A stretch of 64,000 nt of DNA. It comes from Amycolatopsis nigrescens CSC17Ta-90. Lineage in GTDB: Bacteria > Actinomycetota > Actinomycetes > Mycobacteriales > Pseudonocardiaceae. The stretch lies in assembly GCF_000384315.1 (NCBI RefSeq), contig NZ_ARVW01000001.1:3047746-3111745 (forward strand), in the 5' to 3' direction. The notes under the pieces were generated by a model. It worked only from the letters and a program-made list of their open reading frames with translations. It had not been told where the DNA came from and ran no database searches. Below, in pieces: positions 26,820 to 35,449 of the stretch (its first letter is position 1; the number at the start of each line of letters is the position of its first letter). A program made the position numbers and the translations under genes.

Positions 26820-27838
26820 CAGCGGCCTCCGGACTTCGGTGGGGTGCAGCTACCGGGCGGGCCGCCGGTCGGGATGAGGCCGCAGATGTAGGTGTCGATC
26901 CACCGGCCGTTGCCGACCGTGTTGCCGAGCAGCCGGTAGAACGGCCCGGCAAGGCGCAGGCTCTCGGTCAGCTTGTCCTGGTTGCGCTGCAGCACCGTGC
27001 TCACCCGCTCCAGCTGGTCCAGCGCCGGCCCGAGGGTGGCCTGGTTGTCCGCCACCAGGCCCTGTAGCTGGATCGCCAGGTCCTTGGTGCCGCCGAACAG
27101 CTTCGCGATCGCGTCCTTGCGCGCGTTCAGCTCGGTGAGCAGCACGTTGCCGTTCTTGATCAGCGACTCGACCTGCTGGGTGCGGTCGCCGAGGGTGGTG
27201 GAGAGCTGGTTGGTGCCGGCGAACAGCTTGGCCAGCTCGTTGTCCCGCGAAGCCAGCGTGGTGGACAGCGCGGCCATGCCGTCCAGTGCGGTCCGCAGCT
27301 CCTGCGGGCTGGACGAGCCGAGCGTCTCGGACAGCGTGCGGAAGCTCTGCGCGAGCTGGTCGGTGTCGATCGCGCCGGCGGTGTTCGCCAGATCGTTGAA
27401 AACCTCGGTCACGTCGTAGGGGGACGTGGTGCGGTCACGCGGGATCGGGTTGTCCGGGTCCAGCTCGCCGGACCCGCGCGGGTCCAGCAGCAGGTTCTTC
27501 TGGCCCAGCAACGTCTTGATCTTGATCGCCACCGAGCTCTTGTCCCCGACCCAGGTGTCCTTCACCCGGAACAGCACCTTGACGTGGTCACCGGCCAGCT
27601 GCACGTCGGTCACCTCGCCGACCTTCACCCCGGCGACCCGCACCTCGTCGTTCGCCTTGAGCCCGGCCGCCTCGGTGAACTCGGCGGCATAGGTGGTCCC
27701 GCCGCCGATGATCGGCAGCTCGTCGGAGAAGAAGGTGGCGAGGCCGAGCACGGTCATGATCGACGCGGTGACCGCACCGACCACGATCGGGTTCCGCTCG
27801 CGGAACGGCTTCAGGGTCTTCAGGCTGAACTTCTTCAT
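26819..27838 (-). CDS. mceC: MceC subunit
   Basis: A 339-residue Mce protein. ATG 27838 is chosen because it overlaps the mceB stop (ATGA) and begins MKKFSLKTLKPFRERNPIVVG, a normal cytoplasmic start before the membrane anchor; a longer open frame upstream lies inside mceB. The MCE domain (YAAEFTEAAGLKANDEVRVAGVKVG) is followed by a helical stalk and a short C terminus with CGLIPTGGPPGSC. Confidence 0.9.
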   Translation of the reverse strand: MKKFSLKTLKPFRERNPIVVGAVTASIMTVLGLATFFSDELPIIGGGTTYAAEFTEAAGLKANDEVRVAGVKVGEVTDVQLAGDHVKVLFRVKDTWVGDKSSVAIKIKTLLGQKNLLLDPRGSGELDPDNPIPRDRTTSPYDVTEVFNDLANTAGAIDTDQLAQSFRTLSETLGSSSPQELRTALDGMAALSTTLASRDNELAKLFAGTNQLSTTLGDRTQQVESLIKNGNVLLTELNARKDAIAKLFGGTKDLAIQLQGLVADNQATLGPALDQLERVSTVLQRNQDKLTESLRLAGPFYRLLGNTVGNGRWIDTYICGLIPTGGPPGSCTPPKSGGR

Positions 27839-28854
27839 GAGCGGCACCTCGGTTGGGTCACCGGCAAGCCGACCGGCGGGCCGCCGGGGGCCGGCGGCGC
27901 GTCGGAGGTCGCCTCGCACAGGTAGATGTTGAGCCAGGACCCGTAGGAGACGAGCGAGCCGATCGCGTCGTACTTCTTGGGCAGGTTGTTCAGGAACTGC
28001 TCGAACACCGGGGTGTTGTCGGCCAGGTTCTTGGACAGGTCGCCGAGCGCGACCACGCTGTCCTTCAACGGTTTCCGGCCCTCTTCGAGCAGGCCGGCGG
28101 TGCTGTCGGCCAGCTCGCCGAGCCCGCCGATGGCCTCACCGATCGGTTTCGCGTCCGCCGCGAGCCCGCGGACCAGCTGCTCGGTGGTGTCGACCAGGGT
28201 GGCGAGCTGGTCGCCCTTGGCGTTGATGGTGTCCAGCACCGTGTTCAGGTTCCCGATCACCTGGCCGATCACCTGGTCCTTGTCGGCCAGCGTGGAGGTC
28301 AGCGAACCGGCGTGCTGCAGGAAGCTGCTGATGGTCGCGCCCTCGCCCTGAAGCACCTGCACGATCTCGAAGGAGAGCTGGTTCACGTCGTTCGGCGACA
28401 GCGCCTGGAGCAACGGCTTGAACCCGTTGAACAACGCGGTCAGGTCCAGCGCCGGGCGGGTGTGCTCCATCGAGATGTGCGCGTCCGCCGGCAGCACCGC
28501 GTTGCTGGGCTTCTCGCCCTGGTCCACGGACAGATAGCGCTGACCGATCAGGTTGCGGTAGCGGATCGCGACGATGGCCTCGCTGGAGAGCTTCCGGTGC
28601 GCGTCCACCGAGAACCGCACGTCGGCCAGCCGCCGGTCGACCACCTCGACCTTCTCCACCTGGCCGATCCGCACCCCGGACATCCGTACCTCGTCACCGG
28701 GGTTCACCGAGGTGGCGTCCCCGAAGCGCGCGGTGTAGGAAACCGTGTCGCTCACCCCGATGTTGGCGATGGTGATGCCCAACGCCACCGTGGCCAGCGC
28801 CGTCACGAGTAGGAAGATCACGCCCTTGATCAGCGGACCGGCGATACCCCTCAT
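27835..28854 (-). CDS. mceB: MceB subunit
   Basis: A 339-residue Mce protein: N-terminal anchor (LIKGVIFLLVTALATVALGI), an MCE domain with YTARFGDATSVNPGDEVRMS and GQRYLSVDQGE, a helical stalk, and a C terminus resembling that of MceC (Gly/Pro-rich with Cys). It is preceded by GGGGGGAAG. Unlike the other junctions, 172 bp separate it from mceA; that gap shows no gene and could hold an internal promoter or processing site. Confidence 0.9.
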   Translation of the reverse strand: MRGIAGPLIKGVIFLLVTALATVALGITIANIGVSDTVSYTARFGDATSVNPGDEVRMSGVRIGQVEKVEVVDRRLADVRFSVDAHRKLSSEAIVAIRYRNLIGQRYLSVDQGEKPSNAVLPADAHISMEHTRPALDLTALFNGFKPLLQALSPNDVNQLSFEIVQVLQGEGATISSFLQHAGSLTSTLADKDQVIGQVIGNLNTVLDTINAKGDQLATLVDTTEQLVRGLAADAKPIGEAIGGLGELADSTAGLLEEGRKPLKDSVVALGDLSKNLADNTPVFEQFLNNLPKKYDAIGSLVSYGSWLNIYLCEATSDAPPAPGGPPVGLPVTQPRCRS

Positions 28855-29026
28855 TTGCTTCCCCCCGTTCGAACGCGCGATCGCGAACGCGCAGACAGGC
28901 CGCTCCGCAAGGAGTTCAGGTCACCTGACGACATAAGGGCGGCCCGCCTCCGCGTTAGCGAGGCCTCCGGCCGGAGCGCGTTCCTTGGGGTTACCCGAGC
29001 ACAGGGGGTGCCGGTAAGCACTTCGA

Positions 29027-30268
29027 TCACTTGATCGTCACCTCCGCTCCCCGGAACAACGGCCCGACGAGCACGCTGCTCCAGTCCGGTACCTCGGCGG
29101 GCTGGATGCCGAGCGCCGGACCCATCAGTTCGGACACCATCTGCCGGTCGGCCGGCGAGTTGACCAGGCCGAGATCGTCGGCGGCGAAGGCACTCGCGCT
29201 CTGCCCGCCGCCACTGGCCCCGGCGCCCTGGCCGTAGCAGCGCGGGCCGCTACCGGGCGGATAACGCACGTCGTCCTTGCCGGGCACGTACTTTCCCCTT
29301 GCCGGCTGCACGGAGATCTGCACATGCAGCCCCGGCTCGTTCGTGCCCTTGCCTAGCGCCTTCTCCACGACCGGCTTCAGTCGGTTCACCGAGTCGAACA
29401 GGCAGGGGAACGAGGGCGAGTACTTGGCCAGCAGCTCCAGCGTCGGCCGGCTGGACTCGGAGAGCCCGATGATGTTCCCGGAGTTCTTCTGCAGGAACCC
29501 GTTCAGATCCTCGGAAGCCTTGGTGGTACTGGCGAACAGCGCTTCCAGATCGGACTTGTGGTCGACCAGCGTCTTGCCGGTGACGGACAGGTCGGTCAGC
29601 GCCCGCAGGATGTCCGGCGCGGCCGTGTTGTACACATCGGACACATCGGCGAGCCGGCTGATGTCGGCCTTGAACTCCGGCATCAGCGGGTTCGTCTTCT
29701 CCAGCAGGTCGTTGAACTGCACGATGCTGTCGCCGAGCGGCTTGCCCTTGCCGTCCAGCGCCATCGCGATCGCACCGAGCGAGCTGTTCAGCTTCTGCGG
29801 CTGCACCGCGCGCAGCAGCGGCAGCAGGTCGCCGAGCACCTTTTCGATCTCGATCGCGTTGGAGGAGCGGTCCTGCGGGATGACGTCCCCGTCCCGCAGC
29901 GGCCTCGGGTCCGCGCGCTCGGGCAGGATCAGGTTGACGTACCGCTCACCGAAGGCGCTCTTGGGCAGCAGCCGCGCGGACATGTTGCGCGGCAGCTGGC
30001 CGATCTTCGCCGGGTCCATCGCCAGGTCGATCTCCGCGCCGGCGCTGGTCGGCCTGATCGCCCGCACGGTGCCGAACGGCACGCCTTTGACCTTCACGTC
30101 CGCCTGCTCGTCGAGCTGGTTGCCCACCCGATCGGTCTGCAGGGTGACCATGTCCACCTTGGTGAACTTCTTGTCGTAGATCGCGACCGTGAGCCACAGC
30201 AACAACGCCAGGATGACCAGGAAGACCACCCCGGCCAGCTGAGTCCCGAACCGCTTCCCTGCACTCAT
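29027..30268 (-). CDS. mceA: MceA subunit
   Basis: A 413-residue first Mce subunit. ATG 30268 overlaps the yrbE stop (ATGA) and gives MSAGKRFGTQLAGVVFLVIL, a typical anchor; the longer open frame upstream overlaps yrbEB and is Arg/Gly-rich. The MCE domain spans about 35-120 (VTLQTDRVGNQLDEQADVKV, GERYVNLILPE). The helical region is followed by a C-terminal extension with PSFPCLF and PRCYGQGAG cysteines, seen in actinobacterial MceA proteins. Confidence 0.91.
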   Translation of the reverse strand: MSAGKRFGTQLAGVVFLVILALLLWLTVAIYDKKFTKVDMVTLQTDRVGNQLDEQADVKVKGVPFGTVRAIRPTSAGAEIDLAMDPAKIGQLPRNMSARLLPKSAFGERYVNLILPERADPRPLRDGDVIPQDRSSNAIEIEKVLGDLLPLLRAVQPQKLNSSLGAIAMALDGKGKPLGDSIVQFNDLLEKTNPLMPEFKADISRLADVSDVYNTAAPDILRALTDLSVTGKTLVDHKSDLEALFASTTKASEDLNGFLQKNSGNIIGLSESSRPTLELLAKYSPSFPCLFDSVNRLKPVVEKALGKGTNEPGLHVQISVQPARGKYVPGKDDVRYPPGSGPRCYGQGAGASGGGQSASAFAADDLGLVNSPADRQMVSELMGPALGIQPAEVPDWSSVLVGPLFRGAEVTIK

Positions 30269-31104
30269 CCGGACACCTTCACCGTGATCGTCGCGCCCCA
30301 GATGGCCATGCTCAGGAACAGGTCCAGCACACTGATCAGCACGATCGAGGTGCGCACCGCACGACCGACCGCCACCCCGACCCCGGCCGGGCCGCCGGAC
30401 GCGCGATAGCCGTAGAAGCAGTGCGTGAGAATGACCGCCACCGAGAACACCAGCACCTTGCCGAAGGACCACAACACGTCTTCAGGTGGCAAGAACAACG
30501 TGAAGTAGTGGTCGTAGGTACCGCCCGACTGGTCGAAGAACACCACCGTGGTCACCCGAGAACCGACGTACGAGACCAGCAGCCCGATCGTGTACAGCGG
30601 GATGATCGCGATGAACCCGGCCACGATCCGGGTGGTCACCAGGTACGGCATGCTGCGCACCGCCATCACCTCGAGCGCGTCGATCTCCTCGGAGATGCGC
30701 ATCGCGCCGAGCTGTGCGGTGAACCCGGAACCCACCGTCGCGGACAGCGCCAGGCCGGCGGCCAGCGGCGCGATCTCACGGGTGTTGAAGTACGCGGTGA
30801 GAAAGCCCGTCATCGCCGAGATGTTGATCTGGTTCAGCGCGCTGAAACCCTGCAGCCCCACCGTCACACCGGTGAAGATGCACAACCCGACCATCACCCC
30901 GACGGTGCCGCCGATCACCGCCAGCGCCCCGGTGCCGAAGGTGACCTCAGCCAGCAGCCGGACCACTTCGCGGAAGTACCGCCGCAGGGTCAGCGGGATC
31001 GCGGCCAGCGCCCGCCCGTAGAACAGCAGCTGGTCGCCGAGGTTGAACATGGTGTCGCCGGGGCGTTTGACGCTCGCCCTTGCCTTCTCGCCGATGGTCG
31101 TCAC
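30265..31104 (-). CDS. yrbEB: YrbEB, Mce ABC permease
   Basis: A 279-residue polytopic inner-membrane protein of the MlaE/YrbE family, second of two permeases that form the transmembrane channel below the Mce tunnel. The conserved EEIDALEVMAVRSMPYLVTTR segment identifies the family. It starts 3 bp after the yrbEA stop and overlaps mceA. Confidence 0.93.
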   Translation of the reverse strand: MTTIGEKARASVKRPGDTMFNLGDQLLFYGRALAAIPLTLRRYFREVVRLLAEVTFGTGALAVIGGTVGVMVGLCIFTGVTVGLQGFSALNQINISAMTGFLTAYFNTREIAPLAAGLALSATVGSGFTAQLGAMRISEEIDALEVMAVRSMPYLVTTRIVAGFIAIIPLYTIGLLVSYVGSRVTTVVFFDQSGGTYDHYFTLFLPPEDVLWSFGKVLVFSVAVILTHCFYGYRASGGPAGVGVAVGRAVRTSIVLISVLDLFLSMAIWGATITVKVSG

Positions 31105-31107
31105 GAC

Positions 31108-31908
31108 TCAGGTTCCCTTCGCCGGGACCAGCTGCAGGTACAGCGCGGTGATGATGGTGTTCACGAAGAACAGCAGCAGGAAGGTGATCACCACGGACTG
31201 GTTCACCACGTCACCGACGCCCTTCGGCCCGCCCCTGGGGTTGAGCCCGCGGTAGGACGCGATGACCCCGGCCAGGAAACCGAAGATGAATGCCTTGATC
31301 GTGCTCACCCAGAGGTCCGGCAGCTGGGCGAGTGCGTTGAAGCTGGACAGGTAGGCACCCGGCGTGCCGCCTTGCACGATCACGTTGAAGAAGTAGCCGC
31401 CGATCACGCCGACCACGCTGACCAGCCCGTTGAGCAGCATCGAAGCCAGGATCGCGGCCAGCACCCTCGGCACCAGCAGCCGCTGGATCGGGGACACACC
31501 GAGCACTTCCATCGCGTCGATCTCTTCGCGGATGGTGCGGGAACCGAGGTCCGCGCAGATCGCGGAGCCACCGGCGCCGGCGATGATCAGCGTGGTCACG
31601 ATCGGGCTGGCCTGCTGCACCACGGCCAGCACGCTGGCCGCGCCGTTGAACTGCTGGGCCCCGATCTGGCTGGTCAGCGAACCGAGCTGGAGCGAGATGA
31701 CCGCACCGAACGGGATGGACACCAGGATCGCCGGTGCGATGGAGACGCTGGCGATGAACCAGAACTGCTGGATGAACTCCCTGGCCTGGAACGGGCGGCG
31801 GAAGGTCTGCACCACGATGTCCAGCGCCAGCGAGCACATCTGGCCGAACTCGCGCATCGCGGACGCGACCAGCGCCGCGCCCGGAATCCGGGAGGCGGGG
31901 GAGGTCAT
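31108..31908 (-). CDS. yrbEA: YrbEA, Mce ABC permease
   Basis: A 266-residue MlaE-family permease, paralogue of the next gene, with the signature REEIDAMEVLGVSPIQRLLVPR and about five hydrophobic segments. Its ATG overlaps the stop of the ATPase gene (ATGA), so ATPase and permease are translated together. Confidence 0.93.
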   Translation of the reverse strand: MTSPASRIPGAALVASAMREFGQMCSLALDIVVQTFRRPFQAREFIQQFWFIASVSIAPAILVSIPFGAVISLQLGSLTSQIGAQQFNGAASVLAVVQQASPIVTTLIIAGAGGSAICADLGSRTIREEIDAMEVLGVSPIQRLLVPRVLAAILASMLLNGLVSVVGVIGGYFFNVIVQGGTPGAYLSSFNALAQLPDLWVSTIKAFIFGFLAGVIASYRGLNPRGGPKGVGDVVNQSVVITFLLLFFVNTIITALYLQLVPAKGT

Positions 31909-32954
31909 GAGCTGCCCCTAGTGGGGGCGAGCCGGTGGCTCGGCGGCTGGCGCAGGCCGTAGTGCGCGCGCTCCTCCGGGCTGAGGCTGGCCACGATGCC
32001 GTGCTGGGCCAGCGGCGGCAGCGTGTGCAGGATGCTGATCACCCGTTCCTTGCGGCGGCGTACCGCGTCGCGGAACGGCAGGCCGGGGGTGGGCTCGATC
32101 TGCGGCACGATGCCGCGGATGTCCTCGTCGCCGGAACCGTCCGCGTGCCCGGCGTCGACGTGCGCCTGCTCCAGCGCCATCTGCGCGGCGTCCTTTTCCT
32201 CGGACATGCCGATCGGGCCGATCCGGCGGCCGTTGAGGAATTGGTCCACCACCGGCTCGTCACTGGTCAGCAGCACCTCGCGCGGCCCGAACATGACCAG
32301 CTCCTTGCGAAAGAGCATGCCCAGGTTGTCCGGCACCGTCCGCGCCACGTTGATGTTGTGCGTCACGATCAAGATCGTCGCGTCGATCTGCGCATTCAGA
32401 TCGATCAGCAACTGACTCAAATACGCCGTACGCACCGGATCCAGGCCGGAGTCCGGCTCGTCGCACAGGATGATCTCCGGGTCGAGCACCAGCGCCCGCG
32501 CGAGTCCGGCGCGTTTGCGCATACCGCCGGAAATCTCGCCCGGCAGTTTGCCTTCGGCGCCACCGAGGCCGGTCATCTCCAGCTTCTCGAAGACGATCCG
32601 CCTGATCTCGGACTCGGACTTCTTGGTGTGCTCCCGCAGCGGAAAGGCCACGTTGTCGTACAGGTTCATCGAACCGAACAGCGCACCGTCCTGGAACAGC
32701 ACCCCGAACAGCTTCCGCGTCTCGTACAGCGTACTTTCCGAACAGCCGACCAGGTCCGTGCCGTTGATCATGATCTGGCCGGCGTCCGGCTTGAGCAGCC
32801 CGATCAGGGTCTTGAGGAACACCGATTTGCCGGTACCGGACGGCCCGAGCAGCACGCTGACCTCACCGGCGGGCAGCGTGAGCGTCACGTCCCGCCAGAT
32901 CGCCTGCCTGCCGAAGGACTTGCTCAGCCCCGCAACGGAGACCTCGACGCCCAT
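31905..32954 (-). CDS. mceG: MceG/Mkl-type ATPase of the Mce importer
   Basis: A 349-residue ABC ATPase that powers Mce lipid import. It has Walker A GPSGTGKS (37-44), signature ISGGMRKRAGLARAL, Walker B ILCDEPDSGLD, the H-loop VTHN, and about 100 residues of C-terminal extension typical of Mkl. GGAGGTG lies 6 nt before ATG 32954, which is chosen over an upstream in-frame extension. In Mycobacterium mceG is unlinked to mce operons; here it is the first gene of the operon. Confidence 0.93.
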   Translation of the reverse strand: MGVEVSVAGLSKSFGRQAIWRDVTLTLPAGEVSVLLGPSGTGKSVFLKTLIGLLKPDAGQIMINGTDLVGCSESTLYETRKLFGVLFQDGALFGSMNLYDNVAFPLREHTKKSESEIRRIVFEKLEMTGLGGAEGKLPGEISGGMRKRAGLARALVLDPEIILCDEPDSGLDPVRTAYLSQLLIDLNAQIDATILIVTHNINVARTVPDNLGMLFRKELVMFGPREVLLTSDEPVVDQFLNGRRIGPIGMSEEKDAAQMALEQAHVDAGHADGSGDEDIRGIVPQIEPTPGLPFRDAVRRRKERVISILHTLPPLAQHGIVASLSPEERAHYGLRQPPSHRLAPTRGSS

Positions 32955-33000
32955 CACACCTCCAGTGAAATCGTTGACCGGTAAGGAAGTCCGCTTCCGA

Positions 33001-34266
33001 TCAGCCCTCCGTGCAGGTCTTGCGGCTGTTGCACCTCGCGGCAAGGGTGGTGGTCTGGTCGTTGCCAGGCCCCGAAACCAGCCCGGTCAACAGCGGGCTG
33101 ACGTCCTCGCTTCCGTTCCGGCAGCCGGTGAACGGCGGAATGTCGAAAGTGGACTTGGTCGTGACCGGCGGCGAGCCGACCTCGAGGTTGAGGGTGTCCT
33201 GGACGTGAATGTCCACCGGGCTCGCGTTGCGGCAGTCCGGGCCGACATCCAGCGGCACCCCGTTCACCTTGACGTCGCTGAGCTTGACCGCGAGCTTCAG
33301 GTGCAGATCGGCCGCACCGGTCTTCCCGGTGATCTTCACCGTGCCGGTGGCCTCCTCGGCCTGCACCAGCTCGACGCGGCCGGTCACCGGCATGAAGCCG
33401 AAGGTCACGAAGTAGCTGGAGGTGGCGGGCAGCTCCAGGTTGCCCCGGACCGGCGGCGGCTGGCCGGTGAACCCGACCAGTGAGTCGAACTTGCCGCGGC
33501 CGAAGGTGATCGTGGAGCCCAGTTTCTTGATCCGGCTGACGGTGTTGTCCACCCAGAAGCCGTAGACGAGCCCGGTGCCGTCCGGCGGCGCGGCCGCGAT
33601 CACGTCGGCCTTGGCGACGCCGCCGTCGGGCGCCGGTGCGCCGGGGACCGGGTTGGTACCGCCGGTGTCCGGACCGGAGACCCGCACGGTGGCCAGCGTG
33701 CCGGCCTGCCCGGAGTCCTGGGTGCAGGAGGCATCGTGCTCGACGAGCGCGTTCTGCTTGAGCGCGTGCAGCTTGAGCGCGGGCCGCAGTTCGGTCATCT
33801 CGAAGGCGGCCTGCCCCGCTTCGCGCACCGGCACCGGCGGCAGGGATGCCTTGAGCGGCAACCGGAACTCGCCGGAGGACGGCAGCTTGGTGAGCGGCAC
33901 TTCGATCGGCTCGAGCCCGATCGGCCTGGCGTTGGTGTTCTGCCGGACGGTCAGCCCGGCGTCGACCGTGCCCTCGAAGGTGGTGACGCCCCAGCCCTTC
34001 AGCGCGGCGACCAGCTGCTCGTCGAAGACCAGGGTGACACCGAAGTCGGTGACCGGAACGGAGCCGCCGGTGGCCGCCGTCTCCGGGAAGGTGGCGGTGA
34101 CGTCGGCCGTCAGCGGGGCGGCGCCGTGCGGAAAGGCGCAAGTGGCGTGCATCGTCCTGTTCACCGGCCCGGCCACCGCGGAGCCCGCACTCAATGCCCC
34201 ACAGGCCACGGCCATGGCCGAGGCGAGCGCGAATGTGCGGACACGGCGCTTGGTCAACGGTGACAT
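33001..34266 (-). CDS. secreted two-module protein
   Basis: A 421-residue exported protein. The signal peptide ends near GSAVAG. The N-module (about 33-200) begins with TCAFPHG and ends near HDASCTQ. A Gly/Pro linker (GGTNPVPGAPAPDGG) leads to the C-module (about 230-421), with GVPLDVGPDC, FTGC and SGPGN, matching the domains of the 3462 and 21412 proteins respectively. It ends 46 bp before the mce ATPase on the same strand, so it may be cotranscribed and act in the same envelope process. Function unknown. Confidence 0.78.
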   Translation of the reverse strand: MSPLTKRRVRTFALASAMAVACGALSAGSAVAGPVNRTMHATCAFPHGAAPLTADVTATFPETAATGGSVPVTDFGVTLVFDEQLVAALKGWGVTTFEGTVDAGLTVRQNTNARPIGLEPIEVPLTKLPSSGEFRLPLKASLPPVPVREAGQAAFEMTELRPALKLHALKQNALVEHDASCTQDSGQAGTLATVRVSGPDTGGTNPVPGAPAPDGGVAKADVIAAAPPDGTGLVYGFWVDNTVSRIKKLGSTITFGRGKFDSLVGFTGQPPPVRGNLELPATSSYFVTFGFMPVTGRVELVQAEEATGTVKITGKTGAADLHLKLAVKLSDVKVNGVPLDVGPDCRNASPVDIHVQDTLNLEVGSPPVTTKSTFDIPPFTGCRNGSEDVSPLLTGLVSGPGNDQTTTLAARCNSRKTCTEG

Positions 34267-34347
34267 AAAGGGCTTCCTGAGAGGACGATTGTCGACCGCG
34301 GTGAATGATTCCAGCGTTGTTTGCGTGAATCCCGGGCCGCTACCGGT

Positions 34348-34359
34348 CAGTACATTACT
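34348..34359. promoter_or_regulatory. 12-bp element CAGTACATTACT shared with 4257
   Basis: Eleven of 12 bases match 4257-4268. It lies about 80 bp upstream of the secreted-protein start at 34266. Both copies have the same orientation relative to a secreted-family gene. Candidate operator. Confidence 0.35.
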
Positions 34360-34377
34360 TGCGTGTCACGAGCCACA

Positions 34378-34429
34378 CAAGAAGAAGCGGGTAATCGGCC
34401 TCGATCATCGTCCAGGCCGATTCTTCTTG
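34378..34429. repeat. 16-bp stem with an 8-nt bulge
   Basis: The right arm 34414-34429 pairs perfectly with 34378-34386 plus 34395-34401, leaving 8 nt (34387-34394) bulged and a 12-nt loop. It may be an insertion into an older perfect palindrome, or a structured 5' leader. The right arm is T-rich, so a terminator for a small transcript is possible. Confidence 0.45.
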
Positions 34430-34734
34430 TCATGACGGTGAGTCCGCCCCTACCGGCCCTGTCCACGCGTGAGACAAAAACCCGCTGCGGCCGGGCGGCT
34501 GACACCTGACCTGGGGAAACCCGACACCAAGAAGGGTTTCTATCACCCGCGAGATACTTTCGGAACGAGTTCCTGTCACCTGGAGAAGAACAAAGGTCCG
34601 CGTCCGTACCGATGCCTACTCGGGATAAACGTACCGAATCCAGCGAAGGTTCCAGCCGTTAGGGTAATAGCCAGCGGAGTGCGCCCAGCGCACTCTTCCT
34701 TCCCTGATCGAATTCGTAGCGAAGGAACCAGATT

Positions 34735-35322
34735 ATGTTTCGTCCCCGGCTCATCGGCGCCTGCGCGGTCGCCGTTCTGACCTGCGCGCTCACCGGTTGC
34801 GGTGGCGCCGACGCGCCGGCGCCACCGGCACCGTCCACACCGGCGCCCGCACCCGCCCCGCAGGCGGCCCCGGAAGCGACCGCGTGGGCGGAACACGCGT
34901 GCCAGGCGTTCTTCGCCCAGACCGCCCCGCTGAGCACGCTGCCCACCAGCTCCGGCCCCGAGCCCGCACAGGTCAAGCAGGGCATGCTGACCTACTTGAA
35001 CGGGCTATCCACCGCATTCGGCAGCATCACCGGCCAGTTCGACCAGGCAGGCCCGCCGCCGGTGCCCGGTGGCAGCGAGCTGGTCGGCAAGACGCAGACC
35101 ATCCTGCGCGACACGAAACAGGCCGTCGACACCGCGATCGGCAAGGTGTCCGAGGCGCCGGTCGGCGAGCAGCAGAAGTTCCAGGCCACCATCGACGCCG
35201 TCGGCGGCGAGATCGGCACCCTGCGCGCCATGGACGATCCGATGCGCGACCTCAAGGCGCACCCCGAGCTGAAGCCCGCCTACGCCGAAGCCCCCACCTG
35301 CCGCCGCCTCAACGGCGCCTGA
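34735..35322 (+). CDS. putative lipoprotein
   Basis: A 195-residue lipoprotein: LTGC lipobox with Cys22, a Pro/Ala-rich spacer (about 27-47), then a helical domain with two cysteines (EHACQAFF and APTCRRL) likely joined by a disulfide. There is no recognisable family. It stands alone, transcribed away from the mce region and converging on the Pro-Thr linker protein, with two hairpins between them. Confidence 0.8.
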   Translation: MFRPRLIGACAVAVLTCALTGCGGADAPAPPAPSTPAPAPAPQAAPEATAWAEHACQAFFAQTAPLSTLPTSSGPEPAQVKQGMLTYLNGLSTAFGSITGQFDQAGPPPVPGGSELVGKTQTILRDTKQAVDTAIGKVSEAPVGEQQKFQATIDAVGGEIGTLRAMDDPMRDLKAHPELKPAYAEAPTCRRLNGA

Positions 35323-35330
35323 CCCCTCAC

Positions 35331-35387
35331 CGGCAAATAGCCGACTTTTCGCCCTCACCGAGCGGGCAAAAAGTCGGCTATTTGCCG
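35331..35387. terminator. very long hairpin, 24-nt arms
   Basis: Arms 35331-35354 and 35364-35387 pair at 23 of 24 positions around a 9-nt loop, 9 bp after the lipoprotein stop. It serves as terminator for the + strand gene; its length and near-perfect symmetry also suggest a mobile intergenic palindrome. Confidence 0.7.
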
Positions 35388-35400
35388 TTTGGGGGTGGGG

Positions 35401-35441
35401 AGAAAGCCCGTCCCTGGCGGATGGCCGGGGACGGGCTTTCT
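35401..35441 (-). terminator. hairpin terminator after the 35450 gene
   Basis: Perfect 14-bp arms (35401-35414 and 35428-35441) directly after the - strand stop codon. It is separate from the longer hairpin that serves the opposing gene. Confidence 0.7.
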
Positions 35442-35449
35442 CGGGTGGG

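Larger units (their letters stand above)
34267..34734. other. divergent intergenic region
   Basis: 468 bp between the - strand secreted-protein/mce operon and the + strand lipoprotein. It holds the CAGTACATTACT element and a bulged inverted repeat (listed separately). The promoter for the whole mce region is probably here. The 300 bp nearest the lipoprotein show no recognisable element beyond an A-rich stretch around 34585. Confidence 0.55.
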
